Part shown: positions 18,236 to 28,401 of the stretch, piece by piece
Position numbering within the stretch: the stretch's first letter is position 1
Layout: every line of letters starts with the position of its first letter
Assembly (NCBI RefSeq): GCF_001956855.1
Contig: NZ_MTHD01000002.1
Coordinates: 1-64,000 of the forward strand
Length of the DNA stretch: 64,000 nucleotides
Direction: 5' to 3'
From: Azonexus hydrophilus
GTDB taxonomy: Bacteria; Pseudomonadota; Gammaproteobacteria; Burkholderiales; Rhodocyclaceae
Notes under the pieces: generated by a model
The model's input: only the letters and a program-made list of their open reading frames with translations
Told to the model about the DNA's origin: nothing
Databases searched by the model: none
Program-made: the position numbers and the translations under genes

Positions 18236-18934
18236 TCAGGCGCCGGCTTCGGCGGTCGGGGCGGGGGCGGCGGGCGGCGGTGCCTGACGCTTGGCACGCT
18301 CGGCGGCGCGCGCATCCATCCAGTTCTTCCAGGCGATCATGCAGCCGAGCAGGATGAAGGCGCCGGGCGGCAGCAGGCCGAGCAGGAAACCGGGATAGGA
18401 CTCGGGCAGCACCTGGATCGGGCTGAGGCCCGGGAAAACCATGTCGATGCCACCGAACAGCATGCCGCTGCCGAGCAGTTCGCGCATCGCGCCGAGCACG
18501 GCCAGCGTCCACAGCAGGCCGAGGCCCATGAAAATGCCGTCGACCGTCGAATTCAGCGGCGGATTCTTGGCGGCGAAGGCTTCGACGCGGGCAAGCACGA
18601 TGCAGTTGGTGACGATCAGCGGGATGAAGATGCCGAGTACCACGTAGAGTTCGTGCAGGTTGGCGTTGAATAGCAGGTCAACGACGGTGACCAGTGCTGC
18701 AACAATGAGGATGAACACCGGGATGCGGATTTCGTGCGGAATGAAATTGCGCAGTGAGGCGACGGCGACGTTGGCCAGCGCCATCACCAGAATGGTCGCC
18801 AGCGCCAGCATCACGCCATTGACGATGTTGGTACTGACGGCCAGCAGCGGACACAGGCCGAGCAACTGGCCGAGCGCGGTATTCTGCTTCCACAACCCGT
18901 TGTGGGCGATGGTGGTGAATTCGTCGCGGGTCAT
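18236..18934 (-). CDS. rnfE: Rnf electron transport complex subunit E
   Basis: An integral membrane subunit of the Rnf complex, which couples ferredoxin:NAD oxidation-reduction to Na+/H+ transport. The 232-residue protein has six hydrophobic segments and the family motif LGLCPLLAVSTNIVNG with its conserved Cys, plus PLIVTNCIVLARVEA. It is homologous to RnfA later in the window. The C-terminus ends in a Lys/Ala/Pro-rich tail. ATG 18934 overlaps the rnfG stop as ATGA. A longer frame starting at 18985 lies inside rnfG and was rejected. Confidence 0.95.
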   Translation of the reverse strand: MTRDEFTTIAHNGLWKQNTALGQLLGLCPLLAVSTNIVNGVMLALATILVMALANVAVASLRNFIPHEIRIPVFILIVAALVTVVDLLFNANLHELYVVLGIFIPLIVTNCIVLARVEAFAAKNPPLNSTVDGIFMGLGLLWTLAVLGAMRELLGSGMLFGGIDMVFPGLSPIQVLPESYPGFLLGLLPPGAFILLGCMIAWKNWMDARAAERAKRQAPPPAAPAPTAEAGA

Positions 18935-19599
18935 CGGGCGGCTCCTCCTTCTGAGAACAGTTGCTCGCGCCGGATGTCGGCCCACAGCACGGCCTTGCGC
19001 ACGGCCTTGGTGATCGCGCGCGGGCTGACGGTGGCACCAGCGTGGTAGTCGATCTGCCCGCCATCCTTGCGCACGCGCCAGGCCTTTTCCGGGGTGCCGC
19101 TGACCGACAGGCCGACGAACTGGCCGATCCAGGGTGCTGCCTTGTTCTTGTCCTTGCGCGGATCGATGTAGTCGCCCAGCCCCGGTGTTTCCTTGTGCTG
19201 GGTGACGCGTACGCCGGCCAGCGTGCCGTCGGCACGCAGCGCAATCAGCAGCCTGATGCGCCCGGCATAGCCATCCGGGGCCGCCGCTTCGAAGACCAGC
19301 GCCGCCGGCTGTCCGGCCTTGCGTGCGCGGTAAACCGTGCTCGGCTCCTTCAGGCCGAGTTCCGGCGTGGCCGGCAGGGTCAGCGTGTCTTCGAGCAGGC
19401 GGTTGTCGTAATCGGCCGCCGGCAGCACTTCGTTCAGCAGTTTCATCTTCTCTTCGAGGGCCGAAGCCTCGATCGCCGGGCGGGTCCAGTTGTAGGCCGC
19501 AGAGAGGAAAGCGGTGAATATGATGACGAAAACGAAAAGGATCGCTGCGGTCCGCAGCGCCATCGCGGGGGCGGTGAATTCGCGCGGGGTGCTGCTCAT
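18931..19599 (-). CDS. rnfG: Rnf electron transport complex subunit G
   Basis: A 222-residue periplasm-facing flavoprotein subunit with one N-terminal transmembrane helix (about 15-37). The FMN-binding domain is seen in ETPGLGDYIDP and AGATVSPRAITKAV, where the Thr of GAT is the expected site of covalent phosphoester-linked FMN. The start overlaps rnfD by 4 nt. The longest open frame reaches far upstream into rnfD in another frame and is an artefact of GC-rich coding. Confidence 0.95.
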   Translation of the reverse strand: MSSTPREFTAPAMALRTAAILFVFVIIFTAFLSAAYNWTRPAIEASALEEKMKLLNEVLPAADYDNRLLEDTLTLPATPELGLKEPSTVYRARKAGQPAALVFEAAAPDGYAGRIRLLIALRADGTLAGVRVTQHKETPGLGDYIDPRKDKNKAAPWIGQFVGLSVSGTPEKAWRVRKDGGQIDYHAGATVSPRAITKAVRKAVLWADIRREQLFSEGGAAR

Positions 19600-20618
19600 G
19601 ACTGCCTGCCCTTCATGCCGAAAATGCGCGGTTGGGTGAGCTGGTCGATCAGCGGTGCCGACAGGTTCATCAGCAGCACGGCAAAGGCGACGCCGTCCGG
19701 GTAGCCGCCGAAGACGCGGATGATGTAGGCGAGCAGGCCGGCGGAGAAACCGAAGATCAGCTTGCCGCGCGGTGTCGTGCAGCCGGAAACCGGGTCGGTG
19801 ATGATGAAGAAGGCGCCGAGCATGGTGCCACCGGACAGCAGATGGAAGACCGGGCTGGCGAAGCTGGCCGGCTGATACAGCCAGAGGGCTCCGGAAACCA
19901 GCACCATTGCCGCCAGGAAGGCGACCGGCGCGTGCCAGGTGACCAGCTTGCGCCGCCACAGCCACAGACCGCCGAGCAGGTAGCCTGTGGCAACCCATTC
20001 CCAGCCGCGCCCGGCGAAGTTGCCGTAGATGTCCTGGTTGGCCAGCAGGTGGGCGATGTCGATCTGGCCTTCGCCCAGTTTCAGTGCCGTCTTCATCGCA
20101 TCCAGCGGTGTCGCGCCGGACAGCGCATCGACGCGCGGGGCCAGGCCGAGGATGACGTTCAGCTGGTCGAGCAAGGGCATCTGCAGGCCGACGCTCGGCC
20201 ATTGCGACATCAGGGCCGGGAACGAGACGATGCAGGCGGCGAAGGCGACCATCGCCGGATTGAACGGGTTCTGGCCGAGGCCGCCGTACAGATGCTTGGC
20301 GATGACGATGGCGAACAGCGTGCCGGTAACGACCAGCCACCACGGCGCCAGTGGCGGGAAGGTGAGGGCGATCAGCCAGGCAGTGACGATGGCCGAACCG
20401 TCGGACAGGAACATCGCCAGCGGCTTGCCGCGCAGCTTCAGCATCGCGGCTTCGGCGGCGACGGCGGTGAGCGAGGCGATCACCAGCTGGACCAGGATCG
20501 CCGGGCCGACCAGCCAGGCGTAGGCGGCGATGCCGGGAATCAGCGCCAGGCAGACCTGGGTCATCACCTGGCTGACGCTGGCATCCTTGAGCAGGAAGGG
20601 GGCGGGGGCGAACATCAT
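19596..20618 (-). CDS. rnfD: Rnf electron transport complex subunit D
   Basis: A 340-residue polytopic membrane subunit with about nine hydrophobic segments. It shows the NqrB/RnfD motif SGATPLDAMKT, in which the Thr is the covalent FMN site, and KHLYGGLGQNPFNPAMVA. It starts MMFAPAPF, overlapping the rnfC stop by 4 nt, and its stop overlaps the rnfG start. Confidence 0.96.
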   Translation of the reverse strand: MMFAPAPFLLKDASVSQVMTQVCLALIPGIAAYAWLVGPAILVQLVIASLTAVAAEAAMLKLRGKPLAMFLSDGSAIVTAWLIALTFPPLAPWWLVVTGTLFAIVIAKHLYGGLGQNPFNPAMVAFAACIVSFPALMSQWPSVGLQMPLLDQLNVILGLAPRVDALSGATPLDAMKTALKLGEGQIDIAHLLANQDIYGNFAGRGWEWVATGYLLGGLWLWRRKLVTWHAPVAFLAAMVLVSGALWLYQPASFASPVFHLLSGGTMLGAFFIITDPVSGCTTPRGKLIFGFSAGLLAYIIRVFGGYPDGVAFAVLLMNLSAPLIDQLTQPRIFGMKGRQS

Positions 20619-22342
20619 TCGGGTTTCGTTTCGGTAGTCGTGGCCGGCTCGGCGATACCGGCCTGCTGGCGACGGGCTTCGATGTCGGCCATGGCCTTTG
20701 CCTGTTCGGGCGTCAGGTCATCGGTATTTTTCACCTGGGCGGCTTCACGCTGGGCCTTGGCTCGGGCCATGGCGGCTTCGATGGCGGCCTTTTTTGCTGC
20801 CTGGGCCGGGTCGACCGCAACATCCGGGGCTTTGTCGGCCGGCGGTGCGTCGGGGGCATCGCCGGCGGCTGCCGCAGCCGCAGCTGCTTCCGCCGCTTTC
20901 TTGGCGGCCTGGGCGGCGGCGGCCTTGGCCAGCTTTTCAGCCTTCTCGGCCTTTTCGCGCTCTTCGCGGAACTGCTTGAATTCGAAGCGCGTCTTGGCTT
21001 CGTCGGCGGCCTTCTTCTCGCGTTCGCGCGCCCAGATTTCGCTCTTGGCGAAACGGAAATACTGGACCAGCGGAATCCGCGACGGGCAGACGAAGGAACA
21101 GCAACCGCACTCGATGCAGTCGAAGATGTTGTATTGCTGGGTCTTGCCGAAATCCTTGGCGCGGGCGTGCCAGTACAGCTCGAACGGCTGCAGCTCGTGC
21201 GGGCAGGCGCGGGCGCAGGCGCCGCAGCGGATGCACGGCATTTCCGGTGCCTTCGGCGGGAACAGGCGCTCGGAATGGGCGATCAGGCAGTTGCTGGTCT
21301 TGACGATGGGCGCGCTCTCGTTGGGCACCAGGAAGCCCATCATCGGCCCGCCCATGATGATGCCGTCGGTGTCCGGATGCGGCTGCGCCAGTTGCAGCAG
21401 TTCGTTCATCGGCGTGCCGATCAGCGCCTCGACATTGTGTGCCTGACGGACATTGCCGGTCAGCGTGACGATGCGCGAAATCAGCGGCTCGCCGTGGCCG
21501 ATGGCGCGCCAGGCGGCGTAGGCGGTACCAACGTTGAACACCTGGACGCCCATGTCGGCGGTCGACCGCATCGACCCCGGGACTTCCTTGCCGGTGAGCA
21601 CGCGGATCAACTGCTTGGCGCCGCCGGCCGGATACAGCGTCGGCACGGCAACGACGGAAAATGCTTCATTCTGCGCGTCGACCGCAGCACGCATCGCGGC
21701 AATCGCTTCCGGCTTGTTGTCCTCGACGCCGATGATGACGCTTTGCGGCTTGAGCATGTCGCGGAAGACCGCGATGCCGCGCACGATGTCGTCGGCGCGC
21801 TCGCGCATCAGCAGGTCGTCGCAGGTGATGTAGGGTTCGCACTCGGCGGCGTTGATGATCAGTTCAGCCATCGGCACCGCGGGTGTTGCGGTCAACTTGC
21901 CGTGGGTCGGAAAACCGGCGCCGCCGAGGCCGACCACGCCATGCTGCTGCAGGTAATTGCAGATGTCGGCCGGGCTCATCGTTGCGATGTCGGGCGGGCC
22001 GTGGGCGATCCATTCATCCTGGCCATCGGGTTCGATGACGACGCACAGCGAATCGAGGCCGGAGACATGCGGCCGGACATGCATGGCGACTTCAAGTACG
22101 GTGCCCGACGTCGGCGCATGCACGGCGGCCGACAGCCAGCCGTCGGCCTGACCGATCAACTGGCCCTTCAATACCCGTTCGCCGGCCTGGACGACCGGGC
22201 GTGGCATGCCGCCGATGCTCTGGTGCAGCGGCACGACCAGCCGCGACGGCAAGGGCGCCTGGACGATCGGCAGCGCGTTGGAGAGGGTCTTGTTGGACGG
22301 CGGCTTGACCCCGCCGTAGAACTTGAACAGCTTGTTCAGCAT
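20615..22342 (-). CDS. rnfC: Rnf electron transport complex subunit C with long Ala/Lys-rich tail
   Basis: A peripheral NADH/ferredoxin-side subunit of 575 residues. A NuoF-like domain (GLGGAGFPTHGKL, EPYITCDDLLM) and two 4Fe-4S motifs (CIRCGACARACP and CIECGCCSFVCP) are clear. About 140 residues of charged, Ala/Lys/Glu-rich predicted coil follow the second cluster, as in gammaproteobacterial RnfC/RsxC, whose length varies. [15 protein letters not shown] at 22342 is the family start; the frame further upstream lies inside rnfB. ATG overlaps the rnfB stop by 1 nt. Three copies of the GTCGACCGCA motif lie in this gene (20810, 21561, 21677). Confidence 0.96.
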   Translation of the reverse strand: MLNKLFKFYGGVKPPSNKTLSNALPIVQAPLPSRLVVPLHQSIGGMPRPVVQAGERVLKGQLIGQADGWLSAAVHAPTSGTVLEVAMHVRPHVSGLDSLCVVIEPDGQDEWIAHGPPDIATMSPADICNYLQQHGVVGLGGAGFPTHGKLTATPAVPMAELIINAAECEPYITCDDLLMRERADDIVRGIAVFRDMLKPQSVIIGVEDNKPEAIAAMRAAVDAQNEAFSVVAVPTLYPAGGAKQLIRVLTGKEVPGSMRSTADMGVQVFNVGTAYAAWRAIGHGEPLISRIVTLTGNVRQAHNVEALIGTPMNELLQLAQPHPDTDGIIMGGPMMGFLVPNESAPIVKTSNCLIAHSERLFPPKAPEMPCIRCGACARACPHELQPFELYWHARAKDFGKTQQYNIFDCIECGCCSFVCPSRIPLVQYFRFAKSEIWAREREKKAADEAKTRFEFKQFREEREKAEKAEKLAKAAAAQAAKKAAEAAAAAAAAGDAPDAPPADKAPDVAVDPAQAAKKAAIEAAMARAKAQREAAQVKNTDDLTPEQAKAMADIEARRQQAGIAEPATTTETKPE

Positions 22343-22920
22343 CACGCGGCTTCCTTGGCCGGCGCCGAATCGTGCGGCGCCGACTTGATCTCGATCACCG
22401 GGAATTTCCATTTCCAGTTGTCCAGCGTTTCCGGGATGACTTCCATGTGGATGCATTCAACCGGGCAGGGCGGCAGGCACAGTTCGCAACCGGTGCATTG
22501 CTGGGCGATGATCGTGTGCATCTGCTTGGCGGCACCGACGATGGCATCGACCGGGCAGGCCTGGATGCACAGCGTGCAACCGATGCAGGTGTTCTCGTCG
22601 ATGATCGCCACCTGTTTCGGCTTCTCTTCGGCTTCGAGCGCCTTGACTTCGCGCCCGAGCAGGTCGGCCAGGCGCTGCACGCCTTCCATGCCGCCCGGCG
22701 GGCACAGGTTGATGTCGCATTCACCCTTGGCGATGGCCTCGGCGTACGGTTTGCAGCCGGGGTAGCCGCACTGGCCGCACTGCGTCTGCGGCAGGATGGC
22801 TTCGATTTTCTCGACCAGCGGGTCGCCTTCGACCTTGAACTTGATCGACGCAAAACCCAGCGCGGCGCCGAGGACGACGGCGCCTAGGGCCATGATGGCG
22901 ATGGCGAGCAGGATATCCAT
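22342..22920 (-). CDS. rnfB: Rnf electron transport complex subunit B (ferredoxin-like)
   Basis: A 192-residue iron-sulfur subunit. An N-terminal membrane anchor (about 2-24) is followed by the four-Cys cluster motif CGQCGYPGC plus CPPGG. Two bacterial ferredoxin motifs come next ([12 protein letters not shown] and [12 protein letters not shown]). It receives electrons from ferredoxin and passes them on in the complex. It is placed between rnfA and rnfC with 1-nt overlaps at both ends. Confidence 0.97.
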   Translation of the reverse strand: MDILLAIAIMALGAVVLGAALGFASIKFKVEGDPLVEKIEAILPQTQCGQCGYPGCKPYAEAIAKGECDINLCPPGGMEGVQRLADLLGREVKALEAEEKPKQVAIIDENTCIGCTLCIQACPVDAIVGAAKQMHTIIAQQCTGCELCLPPCPVECIHMEVIPETLDNWKWKFPVIEIKSAPHDSAPAKEAA

Positions 22921-23504
22921 TACTGGTACTTGTCCAGGCCGGCGAAGCCCATGAAGGCCAGCGCCATCAGGCCGGCGGTGATCATCGCAATGGCCGAGCC
23001 GCGGAAATGGCGGGGGACGTCGGCGCCTTCGATGCGCTCACGCACGGCGGCAAAGAGGATCAGCACGCCGGAGAAGCCGATCGCGCTGCCGGCGCCGAAC
23101 AACAGCGATTCGACGAAGTTGTAGCCGTAGGCGATGTTGATCAGCGGCACGCCGAGCACGGCGCAATTGGTGGTGATCAGCGGCAGGTAGATGCCCAGCG
23201 TCTGCTGCAGCGTCGGCGACGTTTTGGCGATGACCATTTCGGTCATCTGGACGATGGCCGCGATGGTGACGATGAACGACAGCGTGCGCAGGTATTCCAG
23301 CCCGAACGGAATGAGCAGGAAATGATCGATGATGTAGCTCGACCCGGTCGCCAGCGTCAGCACGAAGGTCGTTGCCGCGCCCATGCCGTAAGCCGTTTCC
23401 AGTTTCTTGGAAACGCCCATGAACGGACAAAGACCGAGGATCTTCACCAGTACGACGTTGTTGACCAGCACCGCACCGACGAGGATGAATATGTAGTGGC
23501 TCAT
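22920..23504 (-). CDS. rnfA: Rnf electron transport complex subunit A
   Basis: A 194-residue membrane subunit with six helices. Conserved features are [21 protein letters not shown] and [15 protein letters not shown], containing the Cys pair that coordinates an intramembrane cluster. It is the first gene of a complete rnfABCDGE operon. No rnfH was seen, and an RlmN-like gene, not nth, follows rnfE. No clear promoter was identified in the 74 nt to pyrD. Confidence 0.96.
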   Translation of the reverse strand: MSHYIFILVGAVLVNNVVLVKILGLCPFMGVSKKLETAYGMGAATTFVLTLATGSSYIIDHFLLIPFGLEYLRTLSFIVTIAAIVQMTEMVIAKTSPTLQQTLGIYLPLITTNCAVLGVPLINIAYGYNFVESLLFGAGSAIGFSGVLILFAAVRERIEGADVPRHFRGSAIAMITAGLMALAFMGFAGLDKYQ

Positions 23505-23578
23505 TGATTGGGGATGGAGCGAAGGCCGTCATTATCGGGCTTTGCGGCTGAGCAAACAACCGCGCGCCGTTTATGGCT

Positions 23579-24625
23579 TCATGCGCCTTTCTGTTGCAGG
23601 GCGCGGGCGACGGCCTGGCCGATTTCGGCAACCAGTTCCGGACCGCGATAGATGAAGCCGCTATAGACCTGGACCAGGCTGGCGCCGGCGTCGATCTTGG
23701 CGGCAGCGTCGGCGCCCTTGAGAATGCCGCCGACACCGATGATCGGCACTTCGCCGGCCAGCGCCGTCGATAATTTGCCGAGAACGGCAGTCGACCGCAG
23801 GAATACCGGAGCGCCGGACAGGCCGCCGGTCTCGTTGCCGTTCGGCAGGTTGTCGACGCCGTCGCGCGACAGCGTGGTGTTGGTCGCGATGACGCCGTCG
23901 AAACGATGCCGGCGCAACGCATCGGCAATCGCCGTGATCTGCGTGTCGTCGAGGTCGGGCGCAATCTTCAGCGCCAGCGGCACGTATTTGCCGTGCTGCT
24001 GGGCGAGCGCCTGCTGACGTGCCTTGAGTTGCGCCAGCAGATCATCAAGCGCCTCGTCCTTCTGCAGTTCGCGCAGGTTCTTGGTATTTGGCGACGAGAT
24101 GTTGACGGCGACGTAGCTCGCGTCGTTGTAGACCTTGTCGAGGCAGGTCAGGTAATCGTCGGCGGCTTTCTCGATCGGCGTCGTCGCGTTCTTGCCGATG
24201 TTGATGCCGAGGATGCCGCCGCGCTTCGGGAATTTCGCCGCGCGCACGTTGAACAGCAACTGGTCGACACCGGCGTTGTTGAAGCCCATCCGGTTGACGA
24301 TGCCCTGTGCTTCCGGGATGCGGAACAGGCGCGGTTTCGGATTGCCGTCCTGCGGGCGCGGCGTGATCGTGCCGATTTCGATGAAACCGAAACCGAGGCC
24401 GGCCAGCGCGTCGATGTGCTCGCCGTTCTTGTCGAGGCCGGCGGCCAGGCCGACCGGATTCGGGAAGCTCAGGCCCATGACCTTGACCGGGCACGCCGGC
24501 GCAGGCTTGGCCAGGATGCCGAGCATGCCTGCCGCCTCAAGGAAGGACATGCCGGTGAGACCGATGCCGTGCGCCTTTTCGGCGTCCAGCGCGAAGAAGA
24601 ATTTGCGGATGAGCGGATAGATCAT
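23579..24625 (-). CDS. pyrD: Dihydroorotate dehydrogenase (quinone), class 2
   Basis: A membrane-associated FMN enzyme of pyrimidine synthesis, oxidising dihydroorotate with ubiquinone. The 348-residue product has the class 2 N-terminal helix ([19 protein letters not shown]), [29 protein letters not shown], and the C-terminal FMN phosphate motifs IIGVGGI and [11 protein letters not shown]. An alternative ATG lies 12 nt upstream (MPAT). The chosen start matches E. coli PyrD best. The longer frame upstream runs through azlD and is not coding. Confidence 0.95.
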   Translation of the reverse strand: MIYPLIRKFFFALDAEKAHGIGLTGMSFLEAAGMLGILAKPAPACPVKVMGLSFPNPVGLAAGLDKNGEHIDALAGLGFGFIEIGTITPRPQDGNPKPRLFRIPEAQGIVNRMGFNNAGVDQLLFNVRAAKFPKRGGILGINIGKNATTPIEKAADDYLTCLDKVYNDASYVAVNISSPNTKNLRELQKDEALDDLLAQLKARQQALAQQHGKYVPLALKIAPDLDDTQITAIADALRRHRFDGVIATNTTLSRDGVDNLPNGNETGGLSGAPVFLRSTAVLGKLSTALAGEVPIIGVGGILKGADAAAKIDAGASLVQVYSGFIYRGPELVAEIGQAVARALQQKGA

Positions 24626-24699
24626 GGTGGCCGGCATTTTAGCGCAATTGATGCCGGTCGCGCCCGCCCGGAAGCGGCTGTTTTGCCTGTGGATTTCCC

Positions 24700-25020
24700 T
24701 TAAGCGCCGAATTGGCGCAGGCCGAGCAACACCGCCATGCCGACGATGAACGGCAGCCACGGGTTGCGCGACCATAATGCAGCCAAAACTGCGGCAATGC
24801 CGCCGCCGAGCTTGGCGTTGAGCACATCGACGCTGTCGCCGACGAGCAGCAGGTCGGGGGCGACGATTGCCGCCAGGGCGGCGGCCGGGGCGTAGCGCAG
24901 GGCGCGCTGCAGTGTCGCCGGCAGCGCGACGCGGTTGCCGAGGACGATGAAGCTGGCGCGCGGCAGCGTCGTCGCCAGCCCGATCAGGATGAAAATCAGC
25001 CACAGTGAGACATCGTTCAT
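24700..25020 (-). CDS. azlD: AzlD-family branched-chain amino acid exporter subunit
   Basis: A 106-residue membrane protein with about four hydrophobic segments and the AzlD signature [12 protein letters not shown]...[16 protein letters not shown]. It forms the small subunit of AzlCD exporters. Its ATG overlaps the azlC stop by 4 nt (ATGA), so the two are coupled. The 74 nt between it and pyrD hold nothing recognisable. Confidence 0.88.
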   Translation of the reverse strand: MNDVSLWLIFILIGLATTLPRASFIVLGNRVALPATLQRALRYAPAAALAAIVAPDLLLVGDSVDVLNAKLGGGIAAVLAALWSRNPWLPFIVGMAVLLGLRQFGA

Positions 25021-25733
25021 TGCTGTTTCCTCCGGTGTTCGACATGTTCTGCAGCAAAACCGGCGGCGATGCCGAGCACGATGGCGACGACCACGCCCAG
25101 GCGCAGTGGCAGGTTGCGCAACAGCGTTGCACTGCCGCCGCCGACCAGTGCTGCGACGAGCATCGGTCGGATGCGCGCCATCGGTACCAGCAACACGATC
25201 AGGGCGATGGTCGCCATGAATTCCAGCGACCAGCTTTTCGGCACGATGGCGGCGGCGTAGATGCCGAGCAGCGTGAAGCTCTGCCACAGCAGCCACGACC
25301 ACAGCGATGGCGCCAGGTAATAGCCGAGCCGCCAGCGCGGGTCGTCGACATGCTGCATCCGGTCGACGCAGGTGGCGAACACGCCGTCGGTCAGCAGGTG
25401 GCCGGAGAGCCAGCGGGCCGGCAGGCCGACGCCACGAAAACCGGGGGCGATGGCGGCGCTGAAGATGACGAAGCGCAGGTTGAGTGCCAGCGCGGTGACG
25501 ACGATCAGCCACAGCGGCGCCTCGGCGGCGATCAATGGCAGCGTGCCGAGCTGGGCGGTACCGGCAAAGACGATGATGTTCATGCCCATGGCTTCCAGCG
25601 GCGAGAAACCGGTGCTGGTCATCGCCATGCCCATGACCAGCGCCCACGGCACCAGGCCGACGGAGAACGGCAGGAAAGCGGCGAAGCCCTCGCGGGCGCC
25701 GAGCATGAATGAGGAATCAGAGGTGGCGGACAT
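25017..25733 (-). CDS. azlC: AzlC-family branched-chain amino acid exporter
   Basis: A 238-residue membrane protein with the AzlC pattern [24 protein letters not shown] and [18 protein letters not shown]. It probably exports branched-chain amino acids together with Azl[16 protein letters not shown] was chosen as the start. Ten extra codons upstream, beginning at 25763, run toward the divergent TolC-family gene; the true start could be either. The 74-nt divergent spacer to the TolC gene must hold both promoters. Confidence 0.88.
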   Translation of the reverse strand: MSATSDSSFMLGAREGFAAFLPFSVGLVPWALVMGMAMTSTGFSPLEAMGMNIIVFAGTAQLGTLPLIAAEAPLWLIVVTALALNLRFVIFSAAIAPGFRGVGLPARWLSGHLLTDGVFATCVDRMQHVDDPRWRLGYYLAPSLWSWLLWQSFTLLGIYAAAIVPKSWSLEFMATIALIVLLVPMARIRPMLVAALVGGGSATLLRNLPLRLGVVVAIVLGIAAGFAAEHVEHRRKQQ

Positions 25734-25807
25734 GGCGGCGAAGATACAACAGCTGGCAAACAATTTGTAACAGCTCGGATTGCGGCGACAACGCTAAACT
25801 GTCGCCC

Positions 25808-27214
25808 ATGCGAGTTTTCATAAGAATTTTTCCGCTGCTGGCGACGTTGACCGCAAGTTTTTGCGTGCAGGCGGAATCCTTGTCCGCCAGGCTGGCCGAT
25901 CCGCTGGCGACCGAGGCCATGCTGCCCTTGCGTTCGGCGTCGGCACTGGCAGCGCGCGTCGGCGAGCGGCCGTGCGCCAGCGAATTGCCGGCATCGCCGC
26001 TGACGCCGCTTGATGCGGTCGATCTGGCGCTGTGCAACCACCCGCAGACCCGCGAAGTCTGGGCTTCGGCGCGACTGCAGGCGGCCCAGGTCGGGGTTGC
26101 CCGTTCCGGCTGGCTGCCGTCGCTTGACGGCCGGGCCGGCGTGACCCGCAATTTCACAGACGACAGCCAGCTAACCCAGCGCAACGCGGCGCTGAGCCTG
26201 TCCTGGCTGCTGTTCGATTCCGGGCAACGGTCGGCCAACATCGACAATGCCCGGCAATTGCTCGACGCCGCGCTGGCGACGCGCGACGCGACGGTGCAGT
26301 CGTTGTTCCTTGCCGCGCTGCAGACCTATTACCGCGCCCAGGCCACGCAGGCGGCGGTGCAGGCGGCGAGCGATGCCGAGCGTTCGGCCCGCGAAAGCTT
26401 GGCGGCGGCCGAACTGCGCTACCAGGTCGGCATCGCCACCCCGGCCGATCGTCTGCAGGCGCAGACCGCCGCCTCGCAGGCCCGCCTGAACACTCAACGG
26501 GCTGAAGGCGATGCGCGCAATGCGCTAGGCGCGCTGGCCAACGCGCTCGGCTTCCCGGCGCAGACGCCGCTGCAGCTTGCCGCCTTGCCGGCAGTCGCTG
26601 CGGCGAACGAATTCCAGCAGGATGTCGATGCGCTGATCGCTGCCGCCCAGGTGCGTCGGCCCGACCTGAAGGCCGCCGAAGCCCAACTGCGTGCCGCCGA
26701 TGCGTCGATTGCCGTGGCCCGGGCTCAGGGCCGGCCGACGCTGTCGCTGGCGGCCGGGCCGAACTGGCAGCGTTTCGAAGGCGAAACGACGCGCACCGGC
26801 AGCATCGGCCTGACGCTCAATGTGCCGATCTTCACCGGTTTCGAGAATACCTACCGCGTGCGTTCGGCCGAGGCACAACTGGAGGCCCGCGCCGCCCAGC
26901 GCGACCGCCTGCGCAACCAGGTGGCGCTCGATGTCTGGCAGGCTTACCAGAGCCTGACGACGGCAACGCAGACGGTGCAGACATCGCGCGACCTGCTGGC
27001 CAGCGCCGAGCAATCCGAACGGGTTGCCCTCGGACGTTACAAGGCCGGCGTCGGCACCGTGCTTGATCTGCTGAGCGCGCAAAGTGCGCTGGCCAGTGCG
27101 CGCGTGCAGCGCATCCAGGCCGAACTCGACTGGAACATTTACCGCGCCACGCTGGCCCAGGCCATGGGCGCGCTTGATTACTCGCTGCTGCAGGCAGCGG
27201 AAGGAAGACCATGA
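25808..27214 (+). CDS. TolC-family outer membrane efflux protein
   Basis: A 468-residue outer-membrane channel with a signal peptide (MRVFIRIFPLLATLTASFCVQA), two outer-membrane efflux protein repeats and long coiled-coil segments rich in Ala/Gln/Arg. It contains LDLALCNHPQTREVWASARLQAAQVGVARSG-type helices (only part quoted by motif LCNHPQTR). It is the first gene of a four-gene operon with a MacA-like adaptor and a MacB-like split transporter, and its stop overlaps the adaptor start (ATGA). The substrate is unknown. The frame extends 33 codons upstream into azlC, but this ATG starts the signal peptide. Confidence 0.9.
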   Translation: MRVFIRIFPLLATLTASFCVQAESLSARLADPLATEAMLPLRSASALAARVGERPCASELPASPLTPLDAVDLALCNHPQTREVWASARLQAAQVGVARSGWLPSLDGRAGVTRNFTDDSQLTQRNAALSLSWLLFDSGQRSANIDNARQLLDAALATRDATVQSLFLAALQTYYRAQATQAAVQAASDAERSARESLAAAELRYQVGIATPADRLQAQTAASQARLNTQRAEGDARNALGALANALGFPAQTPLQLAALPAVAAANEFQQDVDALIAAAQVRRPDLKAAEAQLRAADASIAVARAQGRPTLSLAAGPNWQRFEGETTRTGSIGLTLNVPIFTGFENTYRVRSAEAQLEARAAQRDRLRNQVALDVWQAYQSLTTATQTVQTSRDLLASAEQSERVALGRYKAGVGTVLDLLSAQSALASARVQRIQAELDWNIYRATLAQAMGALDYSLLQAAEGRP

Positions 27215-28401
27215 AAACTAAAGGCAAGCTGCTGCTTGGCGTGCTGATCCTCGCCGGACTGGCCGGCGCCGGTGCCTGGTATCTCGGCGTGCGCGGCGAG
27301 CAGGACCCGGAGAAACGCTACCGGACGATGCCGGCCGAACGTGGCGAGGTGACGCAGACGGTATCGGCCAACGGCACGCTCAATCCGGTGGTGCTGATCA
27401 GCGTCGGCACGCAGGTCTCGGGCACGGTGAAGAAGCTCTATGTCGATTTCAACGACAAGGTGAAGGCCGGCCAGCCGCTGCTCGAACTCGACGATGCGCT
27501 GGTTTCCGCCAGCGAGCGCCAGAGTGCAGCCACGGTCGCCAATGCCAGGGCCTCGCTGGATCTGGCGCAGGCCAACGAGGCGCGGATGAAGGCCTTGCTG
27601 GCGCAGGAATTCGTCTCGAAACAGGAATATGACCAGGCCAGCCAGGTGCTCAAGTCGGCGAGGGCCCAGTTGGCCCAGGCGCAGGCGCAGAATTCCCGCG
27701 ATCAGGCCAATCTCGGTTTCACGGTGATCCGTTCGCCGGTGGACGGCGTCGTCATCGACCGCGTGGTCGATCTCGGCCAGACGGTGGCGGCCAGCTTCCA
27801 GACGCCGACGCTGATCAAGATCGCCCGCGATCTGGCCGAGATGCGCATCGACACCAGCTTTGCCGAAGCCGATATCGGCAGCATTCGCGAAGGCCAGAAG
27901 GCAAAGTTTACGGTCGACGCCTTTCCGAACCGGAATTTCGACGGGGTCGTGCAGCAGATCCGCCTGAATCCGACAACGCAGCAGAATGTCGTCACCTACA
28001 ACGTGCGCATTTCCGTCGCCAATCCCGACCATCTGCTGCTGCCGGGGATGACGGCCTATGTCACGATCGGCGTGCAGCAGCGCCAGGATGTGCTGCTGGT
28101 GCCGAACGCGGCCTTGCGTTTCAAGCCGGCCGAGGCCGTGGACAAAAAGCCTGACAGTCCGGCGGCGACACCGCCGGCCGGCGCTGCGGGCAAGAATGGC
28201 AAGAAGCGCGACAGCCAGCGGGCGACGGTTTACGTGCTGGCCGACGGAAAACTGCAGCCGGTCAGCGTCCAACTGGGCATTACCGACAGTCGCAATACCG
28301 AAGTCGTGGGGGGCGAACTGACCGCAGGTGCGCGCATCGTCGTCGGCGAGAACAGCAATGGCAGCAAGCCGCCGTCCTCGGTCGGCATGCGGATGTTCTG
28401 A
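27211..28401 (+). CDS. MacA-like periplasmic adaptor protein
   Basis: A 396-residue membrane-fusion protein. A single N-terminal transmembrane helix (7-26) precedes lipoyl-type halves (SVGTQVSGTVKKLYVDFNDKVKAGQPLLELD and VRSPVDGVVIDRVVD-like), with a helical hairpin between them and C-terminal beta-barrel/MP domains. A low-complexity Lys/Pro/Ala stretch near 310-335 precedes the last domain. It links the inner-membrane MacB-like transporter to the TolC-like channel. It overlaps both neighbours by 4 and 1 nt. Confidence 0.92.
   Translation: MKTKGKLLLGVLILAGLAGAGAWYLGVRGEQDPEKRYRTMPAERGEVTQTVSANGTLNPVVLISVGTQVSGTVKKLYVDFNDKVKAGQPLLELDDALVSASERQSAATVANARASLDLAQANEARMKALLAQEFVSKQEYDQASQVLKSARAQLAQAQAQNSRDQANLGFTVIRSPVDGVVIDRVVDLGQTVAASFQTPTLIKIARDLAEMRIDTSFAEADIGSIREGQKAKFTVDAFPNRNFDGVVQQIRLNPTTQQNVVTYNVRISVANPDHLLLPGMTAYVTIGVQQRQDVLLVPNAALRFKPAEAVDKKPDSPAATPPAGAAGKNGKKRDSQRATVYVLADGKLQPVSVQLGITDSRNTEVVGGELTAGARIVVGENSNGSKPPSSVGMRMF

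Noticed and set aside
19632..22765. Large plus-strand open frames (604 and 543 codons) opposite rnfC and rnfD
   Set aside because: The rnf genes on the other strand have all family motifs and overlap each other precisely; the plus-strand products show no domain.
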